This document shows, piece after piece, positions 53,912 to 63,201 of a stretch of DNA of 64,000 nt; the stretch's first letter is position 1, and each line of letters opens with the position of its first letter. Below the pieces are notes generated by a model, which was given only the letters and a program-made list of their open reading frames with translations, searched no databases and was not told the DNA's origin. The stretch spans positions 1,550,001-1,614,000 of the forward strand of contig NZ_SGXG01000001.1 in the NCBI RefSeq assembly GCF_004216715.1, in the 5' to 3' direction. Source of the DNA: Cecembia calidifontis. Its GTDB lineage: Bacteria; Bacteroidota; Bacteroidia; Cytophagales; Cyclobacteriaceae. The position numbers and the translations under genes were made by a program.

Positions 53912-56900
53912 TTAGGCTTTTTCTATCTTTACCTTCAGCTCGAATTCATCCATATCCAAGACAGTAGCGTCTGTCAGAGCCCCATCGAGTTCCAACGATA
54001 AAGCCTGGGTTTCGGTTTGGATATAACCCGCAAAATTGGTCAGTGCAGCATCAACCAATTCATCGTGCTTGGACACTTTGATGCGTATTTTATCCTGAAC
54101 TTCCAGTCCCATATCTTTTCTAAGGTTTTGGATCCTATTTACCAAATCTCTGGCAATACCTTCCTGCTTGAGTTCTTCGGTCAAGGTAATGTCCAAAGCC
54201 ACTGTCAGTCCTTGATCACTGGCCACTGACCAACCCGGGATATCTTGAGAACTGATCAATACTTCTTCCAGTAGGATGTCCATGGGTTCCCCTTCCACAT
54301 CTACGCTTATTTTTCCGTTTCTTTCAATTTCGGCAATTTCAGCTTGCCCCCAGTTTTTAATGGCAGCTACTACAAAACGCATTTTGGGTCCCAATTTTTT
54401 ACCTAAGACAGGAAGATTAGGTTTTACATCCTTGACCAAAATCCCGGAGGTATCATCAATGTACTCTACCTCCTTGATGTTTACTTCAGATTTGATCAGT
54501 TCCTCTACATGTTGCAGTTGTATCCTGGTTTTTTCATTCAAAACAGGAATCATAATGCGCTGCAAAGGTTGACGTACTTTGATGCCGATTTTTGGATTTT
54601 TTCTCAAAGAGTGCACCAAGGAGGAAATTCGCTGTGCCAGATCCATGCTGGCTTCCAGGTCTTCCTGGATGAGGGATCGGTCCGCAGCAGTCCAGTTGCC
54701 CAAGTGCACGGATTCTGGTAGGTTCTGCCCCGCTTCTCTATTGCTTTCGGTCAGGTTTTGGTACATCCATTCTGCGTAAAAAGGTGCAAAAGAGGACATC
54801 AGCTGGCTCAGGGCCATGAGGCACTCGTAAAGGGTTTCATAAGCTGCCTGCTTGTCCTGTGTCATATCCCCTCTCCAGAAACGCTTTCTTGCCAACCTCA
54901 CATACCAGTTGGACAGTTGGTCCACGGTAAAGTTCATGATCGCACGGGTAGCCTTGGTGGCGTCGTAGTTGTCCATGGAGCTTTCCACCTCCAAAATCAG
55001 TGACTGTAGTTTGGAAATGATCCACTGGTCCAGCTCTGCCCTTTCTGTCACCGGTACTGCTTTGTCGCTTTCATAGACAAAGCTGTCCAGGTTGGCATAA
55101 AGAGCGAAGAAGTTGTAGGTATTTTGAAGGGTACCGAAGAACCTTCTCTGTACTTCAGCTACCCCGTCTAGATTGAATTTCAGGTTGTCCCATGGGTTGG
55201 CATTGCTGAGCATGTACCATCTTAGGGCGTCCGGTCCGTATTCTTTCAAAGTCTTGAAAGGATCGATGGCATTGCCCAAACGTTTGGACATTTTGTTGCC
55301 GTTTTTGTCCAGTACCAGACCGTTGGCGATCACATTTTTGAAAGCCACGGAATCGAAGAGCATACCAGCGATGGCATGCAGGGTGAAGAACCAACCTCTT
55401 GTTTGATCCACCCCTTCTGCGATATAGTCTGCCGGATAGTTGGCTTTGAAGATGTTTTCGTTTTCAAATGGATAATGCCACTGGGCATAAGGCATAGCTC
55501 CCGAGTCAAACCAAACGTCGATCAAGTCTGGCTCGCGGAACATTTTTTCCCCCTTGGAGGAAACAAGCACCACATCATCCACATAAGGTCTGTGCAGGTC
55601 CATTTCCTTGCCTTCCCAGGGGGATTTGCTCATGAATCCTTTGGCAATGGCTTTTTCCATTTCAGCCTTCAATTCGGCTACCGAACCTATGCACTTTTCT
55701 TCCGAACCATCCTCTGTCCTCCAGATCGGTAGGGGAGTTCCCCAGAATCGGGAACGGCTCAAGTTCCAGTCCACCAGGTTTTCCAACCAGTTGCCGAAGC
55801 GGCCCGTACCGGTAGCCTCGGGCTTCCAATTGATGGTTTTGTTCAGCTCCACCAACTTGTCTTTGTATGCGGTGGTTTTGATAAACCAGCTTTCCAATGG
55901 ATAGTACAAGATGGGCTTATCCGTTCTCCAGCAATGTGGGTAGCTGTGTTCGTATTTTTCTACCTTGAAGGCCTTGTTTTCGTTTTTGAGAATGATGGAA
56001 ATAATGACGTCCGTATTTTTATATTCTTTGTCAGATTCATCATCATTGGTGTAATTTTTTACAAAAAAGTCATCTGGACCAAATTCCTTGTGGGCGTTGA
56101 TGCCGTGTTCCTTCATTTTGGCAGCCAGGTATTCCCCTACTACAGGAAGGAATTTTCCCTGTTTATCGACTACGGGTACCTCATTACCCAATTCGTCTTT
56201 TACAAAAATGCCCGGCACATTGTTTTGTACAAGGGTCCTGAAGTCATCTGCACCGAAGGCTTTGGCAAGGTGAACGATTCCGGTACCGTCTTCTGTAGTC
56301 ACGTAGTCACCCGCCACAACCGTAAAGGCTGGATACGGCAAGGCTAAAGCAGGTATAGGGAAAAGCTGTTCATATTCCCATCCCAGCATGGCTTTACCTT
56401 TGAATTCTTCCACAATCTGGTATGGGATAAGCTTGTCACCCGGTTTGTAGTCTTGCAGTGCTATTTCCTGAGCTTTTGGGTTCAGGTAGGCATGCATCCT
56501 TGCCTTGGCCAGGATGGCATACATGGGTTCGTATGTGTAGGGATTGAAAGTTTTTACCTTTACATAATCCAGGTTTTCTCCCACTGCCAAAGCAGAGTTG
56601 GAAGGAAGGGTCCAAGGGGTGGTGGTCCAGGCAAGGATATAGGTATTGTCCTGCCCCTTGACCTTGAACTGTGCCGTGATGGAAGTATCCTTTACGTCCC
56701 TGTAACAACCTGGCTGATTGAGCTCATGGGAGCTCAGACCTGTTCCGGCAGCAGGCGAATAGGGCTGTATGGTATAGCCTTTATACAGTAGGCCTTTTTC
56801 ATAAAGCCTCTTCAAAAGATACCAAAGAGATTCTATGTATTTGGCATCGAAGGTGATGTAAGGATCATCCAGGTCCACCCAATAGCCAATTTTTTCAGTC

Positions 56901-57304
56901 AGGTCATCCCATTCATTTTTGAAGCGCATGACCGTTTCCTGACATTTCCTGTTGTATTCTTCTACGGAGATTTTTTTGCCGATATCCTCTTTGGTGATGC
57001 CTAATTCCTTTTCCACCTGCAATTCCACCGGTAAGCCATGGGTATCCCAGCCTCCTTTTCTTTTTACCTGAAAGCCCTTCAGGGTCTTATAACGGCAGAA
57101 AATATCTTTGAGGGTTCTGGCCATCACATGGTGGATTCCCGGCGTTCCATTGGCGGAAGGAGGACCTTCGAAAAAGGTAAAGGTATCCGCACCTTCCCTG
57201 AATTGGATGGATTTGTTAAAAATATCGTTCGTTTTCCAGAACTGTAGGATGCTTTCTCCTATCTGGGGATAATCAACTTGCTTAAACTCCTGGTATTTTT
57301 TCAC
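53912..57304 (-). CDS. ileS: Isoleucyl-tRNA synthetase
   Basis: 1130 residues, the long Bacteroidetes/eukaryote-like form. HIGH-type motif in PPSANGTPGIHH and KMSKR in NGNKMSKRLGN; editing domain about 195-400, anticodon-binding domain from about 670. It charges tRNA-Ile in the cytoplasm. No T-box leader was seen. The start at 57304 is followed by KKYQEFKQVDYPQ, typical of the family. Confidence 0.96.
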   Translation of the reverse strand: MKKYQEFKQVDYPQIGESILQFWKTNDIFNKSIQFREGADTFTFFEGPPSANGTPGIHHVMARTLKDIFCRYKTLKGFQVKRKGGWDTHGLPVELQVEKELGITKEDIGKKISVEEYNRKCQETVMRFKNEWDDLTEKIGYWVDLDDPYITFDAKYIESLWYLLKRLYEKGLLYKGYTIQPYSPAAGTGLSSHELNQPGCYRDVKDTSITAQFKVKGQDNTYILAWTTTPWTLPSNSALAVGENLDYVKVKTFNPYTYEPMYAILAKARMHAYLNPKAQEIALQDYKPGDKLIPYQIVEEFKGKAMLGWEYEQLFPIPALALPYPAFTVVAGDYVTTEDGTGIVHLAKAFGADDFRTLVQNNVPGIFVKDELGNEVPVVDKQGKFLPVVGEYLAAKMKEHGINAHKEFGPDDFFVKNYTNDDESDKEYKNTDVIISIILKNENKAFKVEKYEHSYPHCWRTDKPILYYPLESWFIKTTAYKDKLVELNKTINWKPEATGTGRFGNWLENLVDWNLSRSRFWGTPLPIWRTEDGSEEKCIGSVAELKAEMEKAIAKGFMSKSPWEGKEMDLHRPYVDDVVLVSSKGEKMFREPDLIDVWFDSGAMPYAQWHYPFENENIFKANYPADYIAEGVDQTRGWFFTLHAIAGMLFDSVAFKNVIANGLVLDKNGNKMSKRLGNAIDPFKTLKEYGPDALRWYMLSNANPWDNLKFNLDGVAEVQRRFFGTLQNTYNFFALYANLDSFVYESDKAVPVTERAELDQWIISKLQSLILEVESSMDNYDATKATRAIMNFTVDQLSNWYVRLARKRFWRGDMTQDKQAAYETLYECLMALSQLMSSFAPFYAEWMYQNLTESNREAGQNLPESVHLGNWTAADRSLIQEDLEASMDLAQRISSLVHSLRKNPKIGIKVRQPLQRIMIPVLNEKTRIQLQHVEELIKSEVNIKEVEYIDDTSGILVKDVKPNLPVLGKKLGPKMRFVVAAIKNWGQAEIAEIERNGKISVDVEGEPMDILLEEVLISSQDIPGWSVASDQGLTVALDITLTEELKQEGIARDLVNRIQNLRKDMGLEVQDKIRIKVSKHDELVDAALTNFAGYIQTETQALSLELDGALTDATVLDMDEFELKVKIEKA

Positions 57305-57548
57305 GGTCTTCTATAGATTGATGGGGAAAGGCCCCAAGATAATTACAATGTAAAACCTTTAAAGGATTGCAAAAGCCTTTGATACAGCCGCAATTGGTGC
57401 ATTATAACACTCGAATGCGGGCACAAAGTTAAGAGATTTTACAGGATTGGGGAGAAATTCTTGGGAATTGTGTGGGAGTCTTCCTTTCCAATAAAAGTTA
57501 AATCGGGAAACTTAATGCTAAAAATGCCAAAGACTTACTTCTTGGATT

Positions 57549-57711
57549 ATGATTTTTGAAGTTAAAGCTACACCTGAGTTTGAGAAAGGAGGTAAAAAAA
57601 TTATTAAAGAAATATCCTTCTCTGAAAGATGAATTAATTGAACTTATTGAAAGTCTTGAAAGCAATCCAAATCAAGGGACAGTAACAAATGCTTATATTA
57701 AACCTCAATAA
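57549..57711 (+). pseudogene. RelE/ParE-type toxin remnant (frameshifted, truncated)
   Basis: Starts MIFEVKATPEFEK; one extra A in the A-run near 57596 shifts the frame, after which KKYPSLKDELIELIESLESNP continues the family pattern (elements KYPSLKDEL, IESLESNP). It breaks off after about 50 residues in the sequence of the DUF4143 remnant. RelE toxins are about 90-100 residues and cut mRNA; this copy cannot be functional. No antitoxin gene is seen. Confidence 0.65.
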
Positions 57712-58099
57712 GGTTGAGAGGACTTAACTCCTTGTAAGGAATTCTACCAGCTAAAGAATCAAAACTGTAACGAATAAGTTCAGGCGAAGCGGATCAGAGT
57801 AATATGATTCTTCCCGGCATGCAATACTGGTCTATCAATGCCCTTAGGACCGGAAACAAATCGGCTTTGCACTGCACCTCATCAATAACAATACAGTGGT
57901 TCTTGAATTGTTTAAGAAATAACTCGGGTTCTTCCAGCTTTGCTAAATCAGTCGGAAGCCTTACGTCTAGATAAGGTATTTCTTTATGGGTTTTATCTGC
58001 CAACAATTTTGACAAAGTGGTTTTTCCCACCTGGCGGAGGATCAAGGAGGCCAACTGACGGGAAAAATGAAATAAGCCCTAGTAATTCTTAGTTATCAT
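57706..58099 (-). pseudogene. DUF4143 ATPase remnant (locus E)
   Basis: P-loop-containing N-terminal third: RQVGKTTLSKLLAD, then VIDEVQCKADLFPVLRALID. An in-frame TGA (57794-57796) replaces the Gly of the LLGSASP motif, and the frame then goes on as SASPELI...DSLAGRIPY. Another stop (TAG) lies six codons after the likely ATG at 58099, and the P-loop approach looks frameshifted. It ends at the RelE remnant. Compare locus A residues 20-135. Confidence 0.75.
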
Positions 58100-58217
58100 T
58101 CGTTTAATCGTGAACTAAAATCAATTATTTGCCCTTAAAATTAAAAAAGGATTTTTAATTTCAGGGTAAATAGCGCCGTATCAAAAAGGATTTTCAAACT
58201 TGTCTATCTTGAAGGTT

Positions 58218-58273
58218 AAAGAATTACAAATTCTTTCTATCGCTACTCGAAATTACAAATTTCGAGTAGCGAT
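58218..58273 (-). promoter_or_regulatory. Two palindromes upstream of DUF4143 remnant locus E
   Basis: Palindrome 1: AAAGAATT/AATTCTTT (58218-58225, 58229-58236). Palindrome 2: 16-bp perfect arms ATCGCTACTCGAAATT/inverse (58239-58254, 58258-58273). Both are centred on ACA. They are about 120 bases upstream of the remnant's start. Confidence 0.65.
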
Positions 58274-58474
58274 CCTCAGCCTTAAAGGTTAGAATACCCT
58301 AGGAATGGGGCAGCCCATTTCATGATGGAGGGGGGGTGATGCCAGGCCTGAAAGGCACGGATTGGCATTATTGACATTCAGGTGAGCCAAAAGAATGTTT
58401 TTTGGGTTGTGGGTTTAATTTTGATGACATTGACTTTAGGTGGAAGACATGCTTGAACCTATGGAGAGAAAATT

Positions 58475-58505
58475 AAAGGGGAACTACAATGGTTCCCCCT
58501 TTTTC
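58475..58505 (-). terminator. Terminator after the type IX secreted protein gene
   Basis: Stem AAAGGGGAAC/GTTCCCCCTTT with a 7-base loop; on the minus strand it is followed by TTTAATTTT. It lies 20 bases after the stop at 58525. Confidence 0.75.
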
Positions 58506-58524
58506 TAAAAATTTGAATTAGACT

Positions 58525-59765
58525 TTAATCAATCAGAATTTGTTCTCTTATAAGTTCGCCATCCACCATTACATGGATAAAGTAAACACCCTTTTTCAGG
58601 CTTCTGACATCGAAAACAATTTTTGAACCTTCCCTGTAGCCTTTGGCCATTTCCCTACCTTCTGAATTCAGCAGGGTGGCTGACTCAATAGCTGGTGCAT
58701 CCTCCTTAGAAACATCTGTTGTGACAGGCATCATTTCTATGTTTAGGATATCACTGGTAGGATTAGGGTAAGCGACCACAGCAAAAGAGCTTGGGCAGTT
58801 CCATGTCTGTCGGGTCAGGAAGAAATTGTAGTTGGCACCTTGTCCACAGGAATTGGAAGCCCTGGCGGAGATAGCAATGGACGACATATGAGAGGGAAAA
58901 GTAAAGTCCATCGTATTGTTTCCGATCCAATGAGGAACACCTGATGGAACTGTCCAGGTGGCAATTCCGACATCACCTCCTGTTGGAGTCACGTTGAGAA
59001 AATGGTTGCCGGGACATAAGGAGACATTCTGACTTGGAAAAACAGGCTGGTTGTTGACCCTCATATTGGTAATGTGGGGAGTGCCGACCCAGACATTACG
59101 AGAAAATGATCCTGCTCCACATTGATTGCTAATATTAACAGTAACTGTAATTGGTCCATTGAAATTATTTAAACGTGTAGCCAAACCAGTTGAGCTATTG
59201 ATAGAAAGACCTGAAGGATTTGAAGAAGTCCAAGAAATCGAAGTTCCTGCCGGAACTGTTCCCACAGAAAATACACCTGTTGAGCAGATTAAAGAAGGAC
59301 CGTTAATGACATAATTAAAAGGAGCATTTACGCTTTGGGATCCTGATAGATTACAACCACCTGGAACAGGAATGTTTACGGATATTGTACCTGAGGTGCC
59401 AAGAGGAGTAATTGTTACTATCCTTCCTGTTCCTGATATTGTCCATCCTTGTGGTACTGTCCAATTGTAAGAAGTAGCACAGGAGACTTCAGGAACAGTT
59501 GCAGTAAAAGGTACTCCACACCTGATTTCACTTGGTGTACTTATAGAGATATTAGGACTTCTGGTTATTGTTAAACTTCTAGGTAAGCTATAATGGGGAG
59601 TTCCTCTTCCTTCTGCATTGGTCCAAGCCCGGACAACCACAGCGCCGGCACCATTACAGTTAGGAGTGAATTGCTGAGTTCTGCCATTGGTTCCAAGAAA
59701 AAGTCTAGGGGTTCCGTTGGATACGCTTCCATCCGAGAATTTCCAACCCACAGGGATAGTCCATT
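58525..59765 (-). pseudogene. 3' part of type IX secreted PKD-like protein (split by IS4)
   Basis: About 410 codons: several PKD/Ig-like repeats (WTVPQGWTISG, ISWTSSNPSGLSI, FTFPSHMSSIAISA) and a C-terminal type IX sorting domain (YPNPTSDILNIEM...GVYFIHV...EQILID). The sorting domain directs export through the type IX system and attachment to the cell surface. Its frame joins that of 61159-61670 exactly when the IS and one target copy are removed (1743 bases, 580 residues), giving GYEWTIPVGWKF at the join. Confidence 0.85.
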
Positions 59766-61158
59766 TAATGCCGTTTAGTTAGTGGTTAATTAACTGAAAT
59801 TCATTATATTAGAGGTATAAAATAAGGCTTCCGAAAGCAGGGAGTGCTGGAAGCCTTAAAACTTTAATTGTAAATGAATTCAAGTTAAAACTAAGTTATG
59901 AAAAATTTATCATCGAAAGTAGGACTTCGGTGAAAGATTTTCTTCGTGACCGTTTCTTTTCCTTTGAAGTTCTTGTGCTTTTTATTTTGTCAAAGAGCAA
60001 CAAAGGACTTAATATCTGCCTTGAAGAGTTTTTTGGGGAATCTTCCTTATCGCCCACTAAAAGTGCATTTACCCAGGCCAGGAAAAAACTGTGCTATACA
60101 GTTTTTAAAAAGCTTAACGGTTTGATCTGCAGTCTTTTTTACCAACATGCAAAGTTCAAGAAATGGAAGGGGCATAGGGTGCTTTCTGTTGATGGTTCAA
60201 CACTTGAACTCCCGGATCATCCCTCCATGTCAGAGAAGTTCAGCTATCATGGTTTTGGGCCCAATGCGGATGCGGGACATTACATGAGCAGGATATCTTA
60301 CCTGTATGATGTTTACAACGGCCTTGTACTGGATGCCGGTATGGAAAGCTACACCACTTCGGAAGCCACCCTATGTCATGCCCATCTTGGACATATTAAA
60401 GAAGGGGATCTTCTTGTGTGCGACAGGTATTATGCATCACTGAGACTTTTTTTCGAATTGAAAGGAAAAGGGGCCGACTTTCTTTTCAGGATGAAAGACA
60501 ATTGGTGGAAATGTGTCGAAGATTTTTCCCGAAGTAGTTCCTCTGATGCGGAATATACATTAATACTCCCTCCAAAATACAGATGGCTGCTTGAAAAGTA
60601 TCCCTCGTTATCCCAAACCATGACCGTAAGACTGATCAAGAAAAAGAATAAGAAGGGTAAGATTTCAATATATGCGACTTCGCTGTTGGACAGGAAAAAA
60701 TATACAGCCTCCTCTCTAATAAACCTGTACAAACAGAGATGGGGAATAGAAGAAGCATATAAACTGATCAAATCAAGACTTGAAGTATCTGATTTTTCCG
60801 GCAAAACAGCATGGGCGGTCCAGCAGGACTTCTATGCTAAGACCCTGATCATATCACTCTGCAATATTCTTTGCTATGATGTGGAGCCAAAAACCAAAAC
60901 AGGACGGACATCAAAGTCAGCAAGGACCTTGATAATCAATAAAACTTATGCATTGTCAAAAACAAAATCCCTGATTCTTAAAATCAGAGATTTAATTGGT
61001 GAATTGGAGCAGATTATCCAGAAATATGTAAAGAAAATCGCTTCCAAAATAGAATATTCAAAAAGAAACCAGGTATTCAAGCGGAAATTCAGAGCTAAAC
61101 TGAAATACTCAATGAATTACAAATCTATTTAATCACATTCCTTAACTTAACGGCATTA
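59766..61158 (+). mobile_element. IS4-family element, copy B
   Basis: 1393 bp with the same ends as copy A. It is flanked by a perfect 10-bp target duplication ATAGTCCATT (59756-59765 and 61159-61168), so this is a recent and simple insertion. No sequence difference from 8094-9486 was seen. It interrupts the type IX secreted protein gene in antisense. Confidence 0.95.
59930..61132 (+). CDS. IS4-family DDE transposase, copy B
   Basis: 400 residues, the same protein as at 8258-9460, with the D, D and Y-R-E-K catalytic elements described there. GTG start with the same overlapping 12-codon upstream frame (59898-59933). Intact frame plus intact ends and perfect target repeat suggest the element is still able to move. 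Confidence 0.9.
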   Translation: MKDFLRDRFFSFEVLVLFILSKSNKGLNICLEEFFGESSLSPTKSAFTQARKKLCYTVFKKLNGLICSLFYQHAKFKKWKGHRVLSVDGSTLELPDHPSMSEKFSYHGFGPNADAGHYMSRISYLYDVYNGLVLDAGMESYTTSEATLCHAHLGHIKEGDLLVCDRYYASLRLFFELKGKGADFLFRMKDNWWKCVEDFSRSSSSDAEYTLILPPKYRWLLEKYPSLSQTMTVRLIKKKNKKGKISIYATSLLDRKKYTASSLINLYKQRWGIEEAYKLIKSRLEVSDFSGKTAWAVQQDFYAKTLIISLCNILCYDVEPKTKTGRTSKSARTLIINKTYALSKTKSLILKIRDLIGELEQIIQKYVKKIASKIEYSKRNQVFKRKFRAKLKYSMNYKSI

Positions 61159-61670
61159 ATAGTCCATTCATAACCATCTGCAGCCCTGTTTATTCCGTTT
61201 GGGATGCTCATGGCAGTGGTACTGTAGGTGATTGGGGTATTTTGGCAGACCGGAACATCGCTGGTGCCTGTAATAGGAGAAGGTGTCTCTCCCAATATAG
61301 ACATGACACTGTAATTACTAGACGGATAATCACGATTGAAAGAATTATTTGAACATTGCTGTAATAAGATGTTCACCCTAGCTGTGGTGGATTTTTGGCC
61401 ACCCCAGGTAACATCCAGGTTGTTTCCGGGTCTTTTGACCACAGTAGCACCACTATTATTTAAGACAGAAAATGATGATTGTACACATCCCAGGGGTAGT
61501 GGGCTTATGGTTCCGTTTAGTCTCCATTCATAATTGAAAGAAGTAGTTTCCCCATACCAAAATGGACTGTTACCAAATGGACTTATATCAAGTGTTAGTG
61601 TTGGCGTAGTTTGGGTATATGCATTTATAGCTATTCCAAATACAAATAAGATCAATAAAATTTTCTTCAT
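61159..61670 (-). pseudogene. 5' part of type IX secreted PKD-like protein (split by IS4)
   Basis: Starts at ATG 61670 with a signal peptide ending AYTQ (about residue 20), followed by strand-rich sequence with PKD-like features. In-frame reading runs into the IS and stops at 61125. The start codon is four bases after the stop of the barrel-like gene at 61675, so the two belonged to one operon. Confidence 0.85.
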
Positions 61671-61674
61671 ATAT

Positions 61675-62355
61675 TCAAAATTTATAAGTGAACAATATCT
61701 GATGGAATGGATTTATGGCGGTGTCAATACGATTGCTAGAATCAATTCCATTCCTACCACTAATTCCACTACCATCATCTCGGAAAAAGAATACATCCTC
61801 GAGGGTATGATAATACCTATGGGAGATGGAAACGGAAGACTCCAAGGAAAAGCTAATATTTTCGGTCAAATGGTAGGTATAACCGACCAATCCATGAAGA
61901 CCAATAAAGCGCCAAGTCAGTGATTCAAATCCTTGGATATTGGGCAAATCCCAATTAACCTTCCTGAAATCACTGGAAAATGAAAGTTCTGCACCCCAAT
62001 ACAGACTGGACCTCTCCCAAGTGGAAAATTCCCTTTGGTATCCCAGTAAGGCCATAAAAGCGAGCCTGTGGCTGTCATGGTCAAAAGTATTTCCCCTGAC
62101 TGCTGTGTCGAGATAAGTGAAAAAATCGTAGCCTATCCTAACCCTAAGGTGAGATTTCTTATCGCTTTCAGGATTGAGCAGGTACCTTCCAAATAGCGAG
62201 TAAGGCACAAAGGTATTTTTGTCAAAAAGGGACAAAGCATCGACACCAACTTCCCAGCGATTAGACGATTTGGTTTGCTGTGCATGAGATGAGGCACTAA
62301 ATAAGGCTCCTATTACAGCCATCAATACTATAAGAAGAAATTTGTTAAAAACCAT
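61675..62355 (-). CDS. Barrel-like secreted protein, paralogue 2
   Basis: 226 residues. A signal peptide ends SHAQ (about 26). WEVGVDALSLFDKNTF and the final strand ending ILFTYKF (aromatic last residue) suggest a small outer-membrane beta-barrel. It is similar over its whole length to the 62416 product (for example VPYSLFGRYLLNP in both). Function unknown. It lies directly before the type IX secreted protein gene and shares its operon. Confidence 0.7.
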   Translation of the reverse strand: MVFNKFLLIVLMAVIGALFSASSHAQQTKSSNRWEVGVDALSLFDKNTFVPYSLFGRYLLNPESDKKSHLRVRIGYDFFTYLDTAVRGNTFDHDSHRLAFMALLGYQREFSTWERSSLYWGAELSFSSDFRKVNWDLPNIQGFESLTWRFIGLHGLVGYTYHLTENISFSLESSVSISHRYYHTLEDVFFFRDDGSGISGRNGIDSSNRIDTAINPFHQILFTYKF

Positions 62356-62415
62356 AGTTGTAGTTTATAAATGATTCATAATGAGGTAATTATTTAACCA
62401 TGAAGAAATCAAGGT

Positions 62416-63093
62416 TTAAAATTTATAGGTGAACAAAAGTTGGTGGAAAGGATTGATACGGGAATCGATTCTGCTAGCGGAACTGTCTTCATAAAGCCGA
62501 TTATCAGAAGCAAAGAAGGTGACATCCTGATCAAAAATTTCCCTTCTAAAGAAAACTGAAAGGGAAGACTCCAATGAAATCCTTATTCGACTACCTAAGC
62601 TGTAGGAATATCCTGCCAAGATATGTAGCCCAATCTTGCTGTGACTGTAATCCTCGTAGCCTTGGACACCAAAAGGACCGGGTATGTCCCACTTTTTGTT
62701 GCTGGATTCCCTTGAAAAGGATAAATCAGATCCAAAATAAAGACTGGAGCGGTCAGTTGAAGTTATTTCCTTCTGATAGCCTACCATGACCGAGAAAGCA
62801 AAAGCACGGCTGTCATGTTCCAGCCTGTTTGGATGGTTGGCTGTATCTAAATACGAAAAACCGTCAAAACCAATTCTGGCCCTCAGGTGGGATTTTTTGT
62901 CTCCTGTAGGATTAAGTAAATACCTTCCAAAAAGAGAATAGGGGACCAGTGAATTCTGATCAAATAATGAAAGGACATCCACGCCTACTTCCCAACGTGG
63001 TACCGGAATCGTGTCTGTTTGCTGGGCTTTGGACTGAATTGTAATCAGAATAAGCATCAAGCTAATTCCGGCCATTAAGAATTTATCTTTCAT
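62416..63093 (-). CDS. Barrel-like secreted protein, paralogue 1
   Basis: 225 residues. A signal peptide ends SKAQ (about 24). Alternating hydrophobic strands, conserved VPYSLFGRYLLNP and C-terminal INPFHQLLFTYKF point to an outer-membrane barrel. First gene of a three-gene run with the 61675 and 61670 genes (60-base gap to the next). Tandem duplication followed by divergence is evident. Function unknown. Confidence 0.7.
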   Translation of the reverse strand: MKDKFLMAGISLMLILITIQSKAQQTDTIPVPRWEVGVDVLSLFDQNSLVPYSLFGRYLLNPTGDKKSHLRARIGFDGFSYLDTANHPNRLEHDSRAFAFSVMVGYQKEITSTDRSSLYFGSDLSFSRESSNKKWDIPGPFGVQGYEDYSHSKIGLHILAGYSYSLGSRIRISLESSLSVFFRREIFDQDVTFFASDNRLYEDSSASRIDSRINPFHQLLFTYKF

Positions 63094-63201
63094 GATGGTT
63101 ATTGGTTAAAAATTTTTGTGAATTGAATATCTTATAAAGGTTTTTTGTTGAAATAAAACTATAAATTTAAAATAAAAAATACAACAAAAAATAGGCCATG
63201 T

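Noticed and set aside
55934..56347. Several plus-strand frames of 60-140 codons over ileS
   Set aside because: All are antisense shadows of a conserved gene.
8094..61158. Composite transposon bounded by the two IS4 copies
   Set aside because: The 50-kb interior contains essential housekeeping genes in ordinary arrangement, and each copy has its own target repeat, so they are independent insertions.
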